Positions 8,212 to 16,434 of a DNA stretch of 64,000 bases are shown piece after piece (position 1 is the first letter of the stretch; each line of letters opens with the position of its first letter). A program made the translations under genes and the position numbers. The notes under the pieces are model-generated. The model was given only the letters and a program-made list of their open reading frames with translations. It searched no databases and had not been told where the DNA came from. The stretch is from Xanthobacteraceae bacterium. GTDB lineage: Bacteria > Pseudomonadota > Alphaproteobacteria > Rhizobiales > Xanthobacteraceae. The stretch lies in assembly GCA_019454205.1 (NCBI GenBank), contig CP075369.1, positions 1 to 64,000 of the forward strand. Reading direction: 5' to 3'.

Positions 8212-9174
8212 ATGTCATCGCGTCTCGCCATTCCGGTTGCGGCCGTTGTCACGGTCGTCGCGCTCGCAGTGCTAGGCAGGATTCTGCCCGGCTGGTGCGT
8301 ATTCCTGCTGGTCACGGCTTTCGCAAAAGGCCTCGCCGCGCTTGGTCTGGTTCTCCTGATCCGCAGCGGCCAGCTCTCGTTCGGACAGGGACTGTTCTAC
8401 TGCGCGGGCGGTTACGGCGCGGGCCTCGTCATGCTCTGGGGCGGCATCAACGACATGACATTGCTGGTGCTCGCGGGCGGGGTGGTTGCGCTCGTGCTAG
8501 GTGGCATCATCGCGCCGCTGCTCGCCGGTTATCGCAGCATTTTCTTCGCCACGCTGACGCTCGCGCTCTCCATGCTCGCGCACGGCGCACTGACCAAAGC
8601 GGATTTCCTCGGCGGTTCGGACGGCCTCAATCTGCGTCCGCCGAGCTTCTTCGGCTTTCAGCCCGCAAGCTCGGCCGAAGCGGTGTACGGGCTGTTCCTG
8701 TTCACGAGCGTTCTCGTCGTGATCGCGGCTGCGGCCTGCCGCGTGCATTTCGACTCCGTGCGCGGAATGTTGTCGCTGGCAACCCGCGACAACGAAATTC
8801 GCGTCGAATATCTCGGCGCATCGGTGCGCCGCGTGATCTCGGAGAACTTCGTCGCGGCGGCATTCCTCGGCGGCCTCGGCGGCGCGGTGAACGCGATCGC
8901 GGTCGCCCATATCGACCCTGAGCTGGCATTCTGGACCACTTCCGGCGAATTCGTATTCGTCGCGATTTTGAGCGGCCACGTCAGCGTCGCCGCCGTGTTC
9001 GTTTCCTCGATCCTGCTCGAGTTCATCCGCTCGTTTTCCAGCCAGTACTTCCCGAATGCCTGGCAGATGTCGCTCGGTATTTTCATGCTCGCTTCGATCC
9101 TGTTCCTTCCGAACGGCCTCGGCGGTTTGATCCGCCGCCGGAAAAAAACTTCGGCGGAAAGGAAATCCGCATGA
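8212..9174 (+). CDS. Branched-chain amino acid-type ABC transporter permease (LivM family)
   Basis: 320 residues, multiple membrane segments. The LivM signature region is L-I-R-S-G-Q-L-S-F-G-Q-G-L-F-Y-C-A-G-G-Y near residue 50, and the EAA-like coupling loop is A-T-R-D-N-E-I-R-V-E-Y-L-G. The C-terminus ends in a basic cytoplasmic tail (RRRKK). It partners with the upstream LivH-type permease. Its stop overlaps the start of the LivG gene by ATGA. Confidence 0.92.
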   Translation: MSSRLAIPVAAVVTVVALAVLGRILPGWCVFLLVTAFAKGLAALGLVLLIRSGQLSFGQGLFYCAGGYGAGLVMLWGGINDMTLLVLAGGVVALVLGGIIAPLLAGYRSIFFATLTLALSMLAHGALTKADFLGGSDGLNLRPPSFFGFQPASSAEAVYGLFLFTSVLVVIAAAACRVHFDSVRGMLSLATRDNEIRVEYLGASVRRVISENFVAAAFLGGLGGAVNAIAVAHIDPELAFWTTSGEFVFVAILSGHVSVAAVFVSSILLEFIRSFSSQYFPNAWQMSLGIFMLASILFLPNGLGGLIRRRKKTSAERKSA

Positions 9175-9914
9175 CCGCCGTGCTCGAAGCGAAAAGCGTC
9201 AACAAGGCGTTCGGCTCTGTCGTCGCCGCGAACGACATCAATGTCACGGTGAAACGGGCGGAGCGGCTCGGTCTGATCGGCACCAACGGCGCGGGCAAAA
9301 CCACGTTCGTCAACATCGTCACCGGCTACATCAAGCCCGACAGCGGCACGATCTCGCTTGAAGGCCGGAACATAACGGGCCAGGCGCCGCGCGAAATTAC
9401 GCGCGAAGGTGTTTGCCGCTCGTTCCAGGTGCCGCAACTCTACCTGACGCTGACCGCGGCACAGAACCTCGCGGTTGGTCTCGGCATCGCGGAAGGATCG
9501 GCTTTCTCGCCTTACGCGACTGTCGATGAAAAAATGGAACGCACCATCGAGAATCTGCTGGAGCGTTTTCGCCTGACGGATTACCGCGATCAACTAGTCT
9601 CGGAATTGCCTGGCGGCGTCCGCAAGCTGATCGACATTGCGCTTGCGGTCACGCGCAAGCCGAAAATCCTGTTGCTGGACGAGCCGACCAGCGGCGTCGC
9701 CGCCGAACAGAAATTCGCGCTGATGGATATCGTGATGGCGGCGCTCGATGACGATGTTACCGTGCTTTTTGTCGAGCACGACATGGATATCGTATCGCGC
9801 TACGCACAGCGCGTGCTTGCGTTCTACGACGGCAAGATCATCGCCGACGACTCGCCGCAGGCGGTGCTGGATAACGAGACGGTCAGGCGTCACATTACCG
9901 GAACGGCGGGGTGA
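9171..9914 (+). CDS. ABC transporter ATP-binding protein (LivG family)
   Basis: 247 residues. Walker A G-T-N-G-A-G-K-T-T at 37-45, Q-loop region S-F-Q-V-P-Q, Walker B K-I-L-L-L-D-E-P-T-S-G-V, and switch histidine in V-E-H-D-M-D. The signature segment reads L-P-G-G-V-R-K-L-I-D-I-A instead of the usual L-S-x-G-x-Q, an unusual but probably tolerated form. It is cytoplasmic and pairs with the LivF protein to drive the two permeases. Confidence 0.92.
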   Translation: MTAVLEAKSVNKAFGSVVAANDINVTVKRAERLGLIGTNGAGKTTFVNIVTGYIKPDSGTISLEGRNITGQAPREITREGVCRSFQVPQLYLTLTAAQNLAVGLGIAEGSAFSPYATVDEKMERTIENLLERFRLTDYRDQLVSELPGGVRKLIDIALAVTRKPKILLLDEPTSGVAAEQKFALMDIVMAALDDDVTVLFVEHDMDIVSRYAQRVLAFYDGKIIADDSPQAVLDNETVRRHITGTAG

Positions 9915-9917
9915 GCC

Positions 9918-10559
9918 ATGTTTGAAGCAAAATCACTCCACGTTTCCATCAAGTCTATCGAGATTCTGCGTGGCATCGACCTGAAGATCGGCGAGGGCGA
10001 GATGATCGGCCTCGTCGGCCGCAACGGCGCAGGCAAGACCACCACCATGCGCGCGCTGATGGGAATTCTGCCGGTGCAACGCGGCAGCATCGCGTATCGC
10101 GGCAAGGCCATCGACGGCTTTTCACCGAACCGGCGCGCTGCGCTCGGCATCGGCTACATGCCCGAAGATCGGAGGCTTGTGCCGCAACTGACCGTCGAGG
10201 AGAACGTGCTTCTACCGGTCTGGGCGATGAAGCATCTGGATTCGTCCGCGCGTCTGAAGGCTGCCTATGACTTGCTGCCGGAAGTCGCCAACATGCGCGA
10301 TCGCCGTGCACTCCTGCTCAGCGGCGGGCAACAGAAGCTGGTGGCGCTCGCGCGTGCCATCGTTGCCGGCACGCATTTCCTGCTGCTGGACGAACCTTTC
10401 GAGGGTGTCGCGCCCGCGCTGTCGCAGCGGCTTTCGGAAGTCATCGGCGCGTTGCGCGGTCAGAAACTTTCCGTGCTGATCGCGCAATCCGACAGCAATC
10501 ACTCGGCGAAGCTGCTCGACCGGAAATACACCATCGAGCGCGGCGCGAACGTGAACTAG
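9918..10559 (+). CDS. ABC transporter ATP-binding protein (LivF family, short)
   Basis: 213 residues, about 20 shorter than typical LivF because the C-terminal tail is reduced. Walker A G-R-N-G-A-G-K-T-T at 34-42, L-L-S-G-G-Q-Q-K-L-V-A-L-A-R-A signature, and Walker B L-L-L-D-E-P-F-E-G. The usual V-E-Q-N after strand 6 is replaced by I-A-Q-S-D-S-N. It is the last gene of the transporter operon. Its TAG stop overlaps the stop of the convergent GntR gene in the four-base palindrome CTAG, with no terminator between them. Confidence 0.9.
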   Translation: MFEAKSLHVSIKSIEILRGIDLKIGEGEMIGLVGRNGAGKTTTMRALMGILPVQRGSIAYRGKAIDGFSPNRRAALGIGYMPEDRRLVPQLTVEENVLLPVWAMKHLDSSARLKAAYDLLPEVANMRDRRALLLSGGQQKLVALARAIVAGTHFLLLDEPFEGVAPALSQRLSEVIGALRGQKLSVLIAQSDSNHSAKLLDRKYTIERGANVN

Positions 10560-11314
10560 TGCGGGACGTCGACTTCGAACAGGAATCGGTCGGAACGGAA
10601 GATGGTCAGGCCGGTGAGTATCGGTGTGCGGATTTCGTTAAGGGGCGTGAAATAGATCAATCCCATGGGCGTGCCGGGAGGAAGCTGAAACAGATCGGCG
10701 TGCTGGGCGGACAAGCCCGCCGCGCCGAACTCGAAGCGTGACTCCTTCACCTTGATCTTCGCCTGTTCCAGCATCCGGAACACGAAGGTGCCTCCGATCA
10801 ATTCCTTGATCTTGGCCGCCACCTCTTCGCTGTAGAAAAGATAGTGCAGGCTTACCGGTTCGGAGTTCGCATAGGCGATCTTTTCGTGCTGGAAGACTTT
10901 GGTGCCGGGTTTGATTTGCAGGCGCCGCGCGACATCTTCGGGCGCGCGAATTTTACGGTGCGCCAGTTCCTTGACCTGCGGCGTAAATCCGGCGCGGGCA
11001 ATCTCGTCGCCGATCGAGCGGTCCGATTTCGCGGCAAGCACGCGGTGGATGACGCCCTTTTCCTTGACGAAAACCCCGCGTCCCTGCTCGCCGTTGACCA
11101 GGCCTTCGTAGGCGAGATCCTTCAGCGCGCGCCGCACCGAGATCGCGCTGACCCCGAACTCCTCGACCAGGTCGTGAAGGCTTGGCAGCTTTGTATTCGG
11201 CGCATAGCGGCCGGACGAAATACGCTCGCGCAATTTATCCGCCACGTCGCGGTACAGAAAATCGCGCCCGCCGTTCCTGGGTTTCCTGTTCTTGCTTTTT
11301 GCCGAAGTGACCAT
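10556..11314 (-). CDS. GntR family transcriptional regulator (HutC/UTRA subfamily)
   Basis: 252 residues from the ATG at 11314. N-terminal GntR winged helix (about 20-90): L-Y-R-D-V-A-D-K-L-R-E-R-I-x-S-G-R-Y, L-P-S-L-H-D-L-V-E-E-F-G-V-S-x-x-S-V-R-R-A-L-K-D-L, G-Q-G-R-G-V-F-V. The C-terminal ~150 residues form a UTRA ligand-binding domain (V-F-Q-H-E-K-I-A-Y-A-N-S-E-P-V-S, ending I-F-R-S-D-R-F-L-F-E-V). A longer in-frame extension upstream would run through its own promoter and is rejected. It stands between the transporter operon and the hydrolase/hydroxylase operon, with operator-like repeats in both promoter regions, so it is the likely repressor of the island. Its effector is unknown. Confidence 0.93.
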   Translation of the reverse strand: MVTSAKSKNRKPRNGGRDFLYRDVADKLRERISSGRYAPNTKLPSLHDLVEEFGVSAISVRRALKDLAYEGLVNGEQGRGVFVKEKGVIHRVLAAKSDRSIGDEIARAGFTPQVKELAHRKIRAPEDVARRLQIKPGTKVFQHEKIAYANSEPVSLHYLFYSEEVAAKIKELIGGTFVFRMLEQAKIKVKESRFEFGAAGLSAQHADLFQLPPGTPMGLIYFTPLNEIRTPILTGLTIFRSDRFLFEVDVPH

Positions 11315-11348
11315 GACGAGAATGAGCCGGTTTGACTGTATTGGTATG

Positions 11349-11366
11349 TTTGTATACAAAGTTTGG
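11349..11366 (+). promoter_or_regulatory. Putative GntR operator in the GntR / hydrolase divergent region
   Basis: Perfect 12-base palindrome TTTGTATACAAA (11349-11360) extended by GTTTGG. The extended 17-mer matches the site at 5834-5850 in 15 positions. It lies 35 bases upstream of the GntR start and 155 bases upstream of the hydrolase start, so it can serve autoregulation and control of the plus-strand catabolic operon. Confidence 0.62.
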
Positions 11367-11521
11367 CACAGACTGCGCGAGATAAAGCTCCCGCCCATCA
11401 ATGGATGTTCGTGCGTCGGCGGGCGCTGCTGTGTCAATAGCGGAGTCCTGGAAATCCAGATGGCCGAGAGGCCATCAAAGAACGCTAGGCGAGACAACTC
11501 GCCAAAAGGTGAGGGACCAAG

Positions 11522-12574
11522 GTGAGCAAATCTGTCGTCGAAGCTGTGATCGATCAGGGCATCAATCGTTTTCTCGCGGATGGCGTGCACTATCGCGATC
11601 TGATGGATCTGCGTAAGGCCACGCCGGACTGGGCTTCGTGGCCCGCGACATGGTCGAAGTGGGGCGATGAAGCCGAAAAGCGCGCCGACAAGGCCAAGAG
11701 CCTGAACGAAAAGCTCACCGCCGCGACCGAGTACGCGCGCGCTTCCCTGTTCCACCACTACGGACAGTATCTGTATTTCGACGACATCAAGGAAAAGAAG
11801 CGCATTCACGACAAGAAGGTCGCTTCCTTCACCAAGTCGTTGAGCCTGTTCGACGTGCCGTATGAGCGGGTTGGCATTCCCTATGACGGAATCAAGATGG
11901 CGGCCTATCTGCGCGTGCCGCCGGGCGTGAAGAAACCACCGGTAGTGATTCTACAGGGCGGTCTCGATACCACCAAGGAAGACTACCTTACCGTGAACGA
12001 CCACTGCATCCGCCGTGGACTCGCGACGCTCGCATTCGATGGTCCCGGACAGGGCGAAACGGTTTTCGAGCGCTGGTGGCCGACCGATTTCGAAAAGTCG
12101 GTGTTCGCGGTGATCGATTTCCTCGAAACGCGCCCTGAAGTGGACAGCAACCGGATCGGCGTAATCGGCCGCAGCATGGGCGGCTGCTATGCGCCCAAAG
12201 CCGCCGCGATGGACAGCCGCATCAAGGCGCTCTGCGCCTGGGGCGTCATGTATCACATGCGCAATCTGAAGGATGTTCCTGAGCACACGCAGCAGGGCTT
12301 TGCGTTCGTCACGAACAGCAAGAATTTCGCCGAGATGGAGAAGTTCTTCGAAACCGTCGATCTGGTGCCCTATGCGTCGAAGATCAAATGCCCGACGCTG
12401 GTCGTCCACGGCGGCCTCGACGTGATCACGCCGCAGGACAACGCCGACCTCCTGCTGAAAGACCTCAAATGCGAGGTCGAAACGATGATCTGGCCGGACA
12501 GCGTCCATTGCTGCCATGATCGCTCACATATCGTGCGCCCCGGCATGGCCGACTTCATGATGCGGAAGCTATAA
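11522..12574 (+). CDS. Alpha/beta hydrolase of the 2,6-dihydroxypseudooxynicotine hydrolase type
   Basis: 350 residues, far longer than simple esterases because of an N-terminal helical cap (about 1-110). The catalytic domain has D-G-P-G-Q-G-E, the nucleophile elbow G-R-S-M-G-G with Ser218, an acid at Asp300 in V-V-H-G-G-L-D, and His329 in V-H-C-C-H. Cap plus this motif set is that of the C-C bond-cleaving 2,6-dihydroxypseudooxynicotine hydrolase and related enzymes of heterocycle breakdown. The exact substrate cannot be told. The GTG start follows a purine-rich GGTGAGGGA. It is the first gene of a plus-strand unit with the molybdenum hydroxylase genes (30-base gap), under the putative GntR operator. 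Confidence 0.87.
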   Translation: MSKSVVEAVIDQGINRFLADGVHYRDLMDLRKATPDWASWPATWSKWGDEAEKRADKAKSLNEKLTAATEYARASLFHHYGQYLYFDDIKEKKRIHDKKVASFTKSLSLFDVPYERVGIPYDGIKMAAYLRVPPGVKKPPVVILQGGLDTTKEDYLTVNDHCIRRGLATLAFDGPGQGETVFERWWPTDFEKSVFAVIDFLETRPEVDSNRIGVIGRSMGGCYAPKAAAMDSRIKALCAWGVMYHMRNLKDVPEHTQQGFAFVTNSKNFAEMEKFFETVDLVPYASKIKCPTLVVHGGLDVITPQDNADLLLKDLKCEVETMIWPDSVHCCHDRSHIVRPGMADFMMRKL

Positions 12575-12604
12575 CCGGGCGGCAAACCTACCCGGGTGAG
12601 AACC

Positions 12605-14917
12605 ATGCTTGGAAAAGCGGTTCCGCGAAAAGAGGACGAGCGACTGCTGACAGGCCGCGGGCTGTACGTCGAAGACGTGCAGCTTCCGGGCATGTTGTAT
12701 GCCGCCTTCGTTCGCAGCCCGCACGCGCGCGCCGACATCCTGAAGATAAACAAGGAAGCGGCGCTCGCCGTTCCGGGCGTGGTCGGCGTTTACGACGGCA
12801 GCGAATTCCCCGGCCTTAAAGCGCGGCTGCCGGAACTGAACGGCTCGGTCACGCTGACCAGTCCCTACATCGACCAGATCAATCTGCCCGGCCATTTCCT
12901 GTTCTCGAAACGCGCAAGCTATGTGGGCGAGCAGGTGGCGGTGGTGCTGGCGGAGTCGCCCTATGCGGCGGCGGATGGAGTCGCTGCGGTCGAAGTGGAG
13001 TACGACGCGCTTCCTGCGGTGGCGCGGTGGGAAGAGGCGATGAAGCCTAATTCTCCGCGTGTACATGACGGGTTCGACAATGTCGTCGCGCACCTGAAGC
13101 ACAGTGTCGGAGATGCGGAAGCCGCTTTCGCCGCAGCCGAAGTCGTCATCGAGAAAAGACTGGAGACGCAGAGCCTGAAGTCCATGGCCATCGAATGCCG
13201 CGCGGTCGCCGCGCAATTCGATGCGCCGACCGGCGCACTCAATATCTGGTCCACGGGCCAGTTCCCGTACATGATGCGCAACACGATTGCGGGCGTGCTC
13301 GGTTTGCCGAGCGATCAGGTCCGGGTGATCGCACGCGATGTCGGCGGCGGTTTCGGCCTGAAGGGCGTGCTCTACGCCGAAGACGTCATCGTGCCCGTGC
13401 TGGCCTATCATCTGCGCTGCCCGATCCGCTGGGCGGAAACGCGCAACGAGCACATGACCTCCGCGAACCATTCGGGCAATCAGGCGCACGACGTGCGCAT
13501 TGCCGCGAAGCGCGACGGCACGATCCTCGGTCTCGATCTGAAGCTCTACAAGGAAGTGGGTGCTTACGACCACTTCGACATGATGTTGCAGATCAACACG
13601 ATCAATCACCTCACCACGCAATATAAAGTGCCGGCCTTGAAGATCGAGGGCTGGGCGATCGCGACCAACACGCCGCCGGGTTCGCCCTATCGCGGTGCGG
13701 GCCGCGTGGAGGCGGTGTTCACGATGGATCGCGTGCTCGATGCCATCGCGCGCGAGACCGGGCTGGATCCGCTAGAGGTCCGCCGCAGGAATATCGTGAC
13801 ACCCGCCGACATGCCGTATCGCAACGGCCAGATTTATCGCGATGGTGTTCCGGTCGAATATAAGGACATCGACTTTCCGCTGTTGCTGGAGAAGGCGATC
13901 CGCCGTGTTGATTATGCGGGGTGGCGCGAGCGGCAAAAAGAATTGCGCACCAAGGGCCGCTATATCGGCATCGGCATCGGCAGCTATGTCGAGGCGGGCG
14001 GGCTAGGCCCGTGCGAAGGCTCGCGGGTGAAAATCGACGAGCAGGGGCGCGTTTCGGTTTTCATCGGCGTCAATTCGCAGGGCCAGAGCCACGAGACCAC
14101 GCTCGCGCAGGTCGCGGCGCATGCACTCGGTGCCAAGTTCGACGACGTATCGGTCTTCGGCGGCGACACGCGATTGATGGACCACGGCTTCGGAACCGGC
14201 GCGAGCCGTGTCGCGGTCAACGCAGGTAACGCCGTGATGAAGGCTTCCGGCGAGGTGCGCCGCAAGGTCGTCGGCTTCGCCGCGCAGGTGCTGGGCTGCG
14301 CGGAGACGGAAATCGTCATCAACGATAGCGTCGTCTCGGTCGCGGGGGCGCAGCAGAACTTCATTACGCTCGGCGAGCTGGCGGCGCGCTCCGTGCGCGA
14401 CAAGCGCATGATCGAGCTGGGCGGGCCGGGACTTCACGCGACCGAGTTCTTTTATCCGCGCACGGTGGTGTGGGGTAGCGGCGTCAATATCGCGGTGGTC
14501 GAGATCGATCCGAAGACCGGCGCACTCGAAATCCTGAAATACGTCATCGTTCACGATTGCGGCCTGCCGCTGAACCCGCTGGTAGTGGACGGGCAGATTT
14601 CCGGCGGCTTCGCGCAAGGCATGGGCATCGCGTTCGGCGAGCACGCGGCTTTCGACGAGAACGGTCAGGTGCTGAGCGGCAGCCTGATGGATTATTATGT
14701 GCCGCGGATCGGCGACGTTCCGGAAATCGACGTCGAGCATGTCGTGTTCCCGACCAACGACAATCCGCTCGGCATCAAGTCGGTCGGCGAAAGCGCGCCG
14801 AATGCGCCCGCGGCTGCGTTCAGCGCGGCGGTGGAAGATGCGCTCGAAGGGCGCATCAGCATCACGAAACTGCCGATCACCCGCAGCACCATCCTTTCGG
14901 CGTTACGCACCCAATGA
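12605..14917 (+). CDS. Molybdenum hydroxylase large subunit (xanthine dehydrogenase / CoxL family, form II-like)
   Basis: 770 residues. Catalytic subunit binding molybdopterin cytosine dinucleotide. It starts with the family's K-A-V-P-R-K-E-D-E-R-L-L-T-G-R-G, has D-V-G-G-G-F-G-L-K-G near 250, S-P-Y-R-G-A-G-R near 360, and ends with K-S-V-G-E-S-A-P, which carries the catalytic glutamate. The Y-R-G-A-G-R motif replaces the Y-R-C-S-F-R of true CO dehydrogenase, so this is a hydroxylase of some other carbon centre, probably aromatic or N-heterocyclic. The ATG at 12605 is preferred over a GTG nine bases earlier because GGTGAG is spaced correctly for it. It overlaps the small-subunit start by ATGA. 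Confidence 0.92.
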   Translation: MLGKAVPRKEDERLLTGRGLYVEDVQLPGMLYAAFVRSPHARADILKINKEAALAVPGVVGVYDGSEFPGLKARLPELNGSVTLTSPYIDQINLPGHFLFSKRASYVGEQVAVVLAESPYAAADGVAAVEVEYDALPAVARWEEAMKPNSPRVHDGFDNVVAHLKHSVGDAEAAFAAAEVVIEKRLETQSLKSMAIECRAVAAQFDAPTGALNIWSTGQFPYMMRNTIAGVLGLPSDQVRVIARDVGGGFGLKGVLYAEDVIVPVLAYHLRCPIRWAETRNEHMTSANHSGNQAHDVRIAAKRDGTILGLDLKLYKEVGAYDHFDMMLQINTINHLTTQYKVPALKIEGWAIATNTPPGSPYRGAGRVEAVFTMDRVLDAIARETGLDPLEVRRRNIVTPADMPYRNGQIYRDGVPVEYKDIDFPLLLEKAIRRVDYAGWRERQKELRTKGRYIGIGIGSYVEAGGLGPCEGSRVKIDEQGRVSVFIGVNSQGQSHETTLAQVAAHALGAKFDDVSVFGGDTRLMDHGFGTGASRVAVNAGNAVMKASGEVRRKVVGFAAQVLGCAETEIVINDSVVSVAGAQQNFITLGELAARSVRDKRMIELGGPGLHATEFFYPRTVVWGSGVNIAVVEIDPKTGALEILKYVIVHDCGLPLNPLVVDGQISGGFAQGMGIAFGEHAAFDENGQVLSGSLMDYYVPRIGDVPEIDVEHVVFPTNDNPLGIKSVGESAPNAPAAAFSAAVEDALEGRISITKLPITRSTILSALRTQ

Positions 14918-15405
14918 AGCGCACCGTCTCCCTCACCGTGAACGGCGTGACGCGCTCGGCTGAAGTCGAGCCGCGTACGCTGCTGGTGCATTTTCTGCGT
15001 GAGCATCTCCATCTCACCGGAACCCATGTCGGTTGCGACACTACGCAATGCGGCGCGTGCACCGTTCGCATGAACGATCAGGCGGTGAAGTCCTGCACGG
15101 TATTCGCGGTGCAGGCCGAAGGCGCGAAGATCGTAACGGTGGAAGGGCTGGCGCAGAGCGGCAACATGCATCCGATTCAGGAAGCGTTCCGCGAGCATCA
15201 CGGCCTGCAATGCGGCTTCTGCACGCCGGGCATGATGATGGCGGCGACGCAACTGCTCGACCGTTATCCCGATCCCACGCTGGAGCAAATCAAGCATCAG
15301 CTCGACGGCAATATCTGCCGTTGCACCGGCTATCACAGCATCATCAAGGCCGTGCAGTCGGCGGCGGAAAAAATCCGCGCGCGCAAAGCGACGGGGGCGC
15401 TGTAG
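14914..15405 (+). CDS. Molybdenum hydroxylase small subunit, two [2Fe-2S] clusters (CoxS family)
   Basis: 163 residues. The N-terminal plant-type ferredoxin cluster uses C-D-T-T-Q-C-G-A-C and a cysteine about 12 residues on; the C-terminal helical cluster uses C-G-F-C-T-P-G and C-R-C-T-G-Y. Electrons pass from the molybdenum site through both clusters to FAD in the medium subunit. The ATG overlaps the large-subunit stop, and the stop TAG shares a base with the GTG of the medium subunit, so the three subunits are translationally coupled in the order large-small-medium. Confidence 0.95.
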   Translation: MKRTVSLTVNGVTRSAEVEPRTLLVHFLREHLHLTGTHVGCDTTQCGACTVRMNDQAVKSCTVFAVQAEGAKIVTVEGLAQSGNMHPIQEAFREHHGLQCGFCTPGMMMAATQLLDRYPDPTLEQIKHQLDGNICRCTGYHSIIKAVQSAAEKIRARKATGAL

Positions 15406-16292
15406 TGTTTCCCGCGTCTTTTGCATATCACCGGCCGCAAACGATCGACGAAGCGATCGCGCTGCTCGGCAGTCTCGGCGACGATACGAAACTGATGGCG
15501 GGCGGGCACAGCCTCATCCCTTCGATGAAACTGCGCCTGCTGGAGCCGAAGCACCTGATCGACCTCGGCGGCATCGCCGCGCTGAAAGGGGTTCGCATCA
15601 GCGGCGAAGAACTGATCGTCGGCGCGGCGACGACGCACTATCAGGTCGAATCTTCGAAAGAAGCGAAGGCCGCGCTGCCGCTGCTGTGCGAAGTAGCGGG
15701 CCTGATTGCCGATCCACAGGTGCGCAATCGCGGCACGATGGGCGGCTCGCTCGCGAATTCGGACCCGGCGGCGGACTGGCCCGCCACGGCGGTTGCACTC
15801 GACGCCGCTTTCGTTTGCCGGAGTTCGAGCGGCGAGCGCGTGGTTCCCGCTTCCGAATGGTTTCAAGGTCTGTTCACGACCGCGCTTGAGGAAGGCGAAG
15901 TGCTTTGCGAGCTACGCTACAAGCGTCTGCCGCCGCGCACTGCGGCGACCTACCTGAAGTTGCCGCATCCCGCGTCGCGCTTTGCGGTCGTAGGCGTGAG
16001 TGCCGCGATCACGACCGATGAAGCCGGAAATTGCATCGAGGCAAGAATCGGAATTACCGGCGTCAATACCCATGCCGTCCGCGCATCGGGAGTCGAAGCG
16101 GAGATTCGCGGGAAACAGTTCACGCCTGCGCTCATTGCCGAAGCGTCGTTACGCGCTGACGAGGACATGGATGTAAGCGGGGATATGCACTTCTCGGAAG
16201 AAGACAAGCGCGAACTCTGCCGCGCCTATGTCGAGCGCGCCTTGCTCCGCGTGCTGGAACGGACCAAAGCCGGAGCGTTTCAGGGCATCTGA
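15405..16292 (+). CDS. Molybdenum hydroxylase FAD-binding medium subunit (CoxM family)
   Basis: 295 residues, beginning F-P-A-S-F-A-Y-H-R-P as the family does. FAD-binding motifs are L-M-A-G-G-H-S-L-I-P near 30-40 and R-N-R-G-T-M-G-G-S-L-A-N-S-D-P near 105-120. It passes electrons to an acceptor that is not specified by sequence. The GTG start (TAGTG overlap with the previous stop) is used; the longer frame upstream lies inside the small-subunit gene. A CO_deh_flav_C domain completes the C-terminus. Confidence 0.93.
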   Translation: MFPASFAYHRPQTIDEAIALLGSLGDDTKLMAGGHSLIPSMKLRLLEPKHLIDLGGIAALKGVRISGEELIVGAATTHYQVESSKEAKAALPLLCEVAGLIADPQVRNRGTMGGSLANSDPAADWPATAVALDAAFVCRSSSGERVVPASEWFQGLFTTALEEGEVLCELRYKRLPPRTAATYLKLPHPASRFAVVGVSAAITTDEAGNCIEARIGITGVNTHAVRASGVEAEIRGKQFTPALIAEASLRADEDMDVSGDMHFSEEDKRELCRAYVERALLRVLERTKAGAFQGI

Positions 16293-16434
16293 AACAAAGC
16301 GGTTTTGCTTCTCAAGTATCGCGGCACATACGGCGCACTTGCGCAAATCATCAACCGCACTGCGGAAAAGCGCGTGCGATTGACTCGGCCCCATCCAGCG
16401 GTTCTATCTAGCGCAAAATACGGGGAGGCTTCTC

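Noticed and set aside
11364..11379. Possible sigma-54 promoter TGGCACAGACTGCGCG before the hydrolase gene
   Set aside because: GG and GC are correctly spaced, but the -12 element lacks the TT before GC and the GntR operator overlaps it; too weak to annotate.
12605..16292. Aerobic carbon-monoxide dehydrogenase (coxLSM)
   Set aside because: The large subunit has Y-R-G-A-G-R, not the copper-cysteine motif of CO dehydrogenase, and no cox accessory genes are present.
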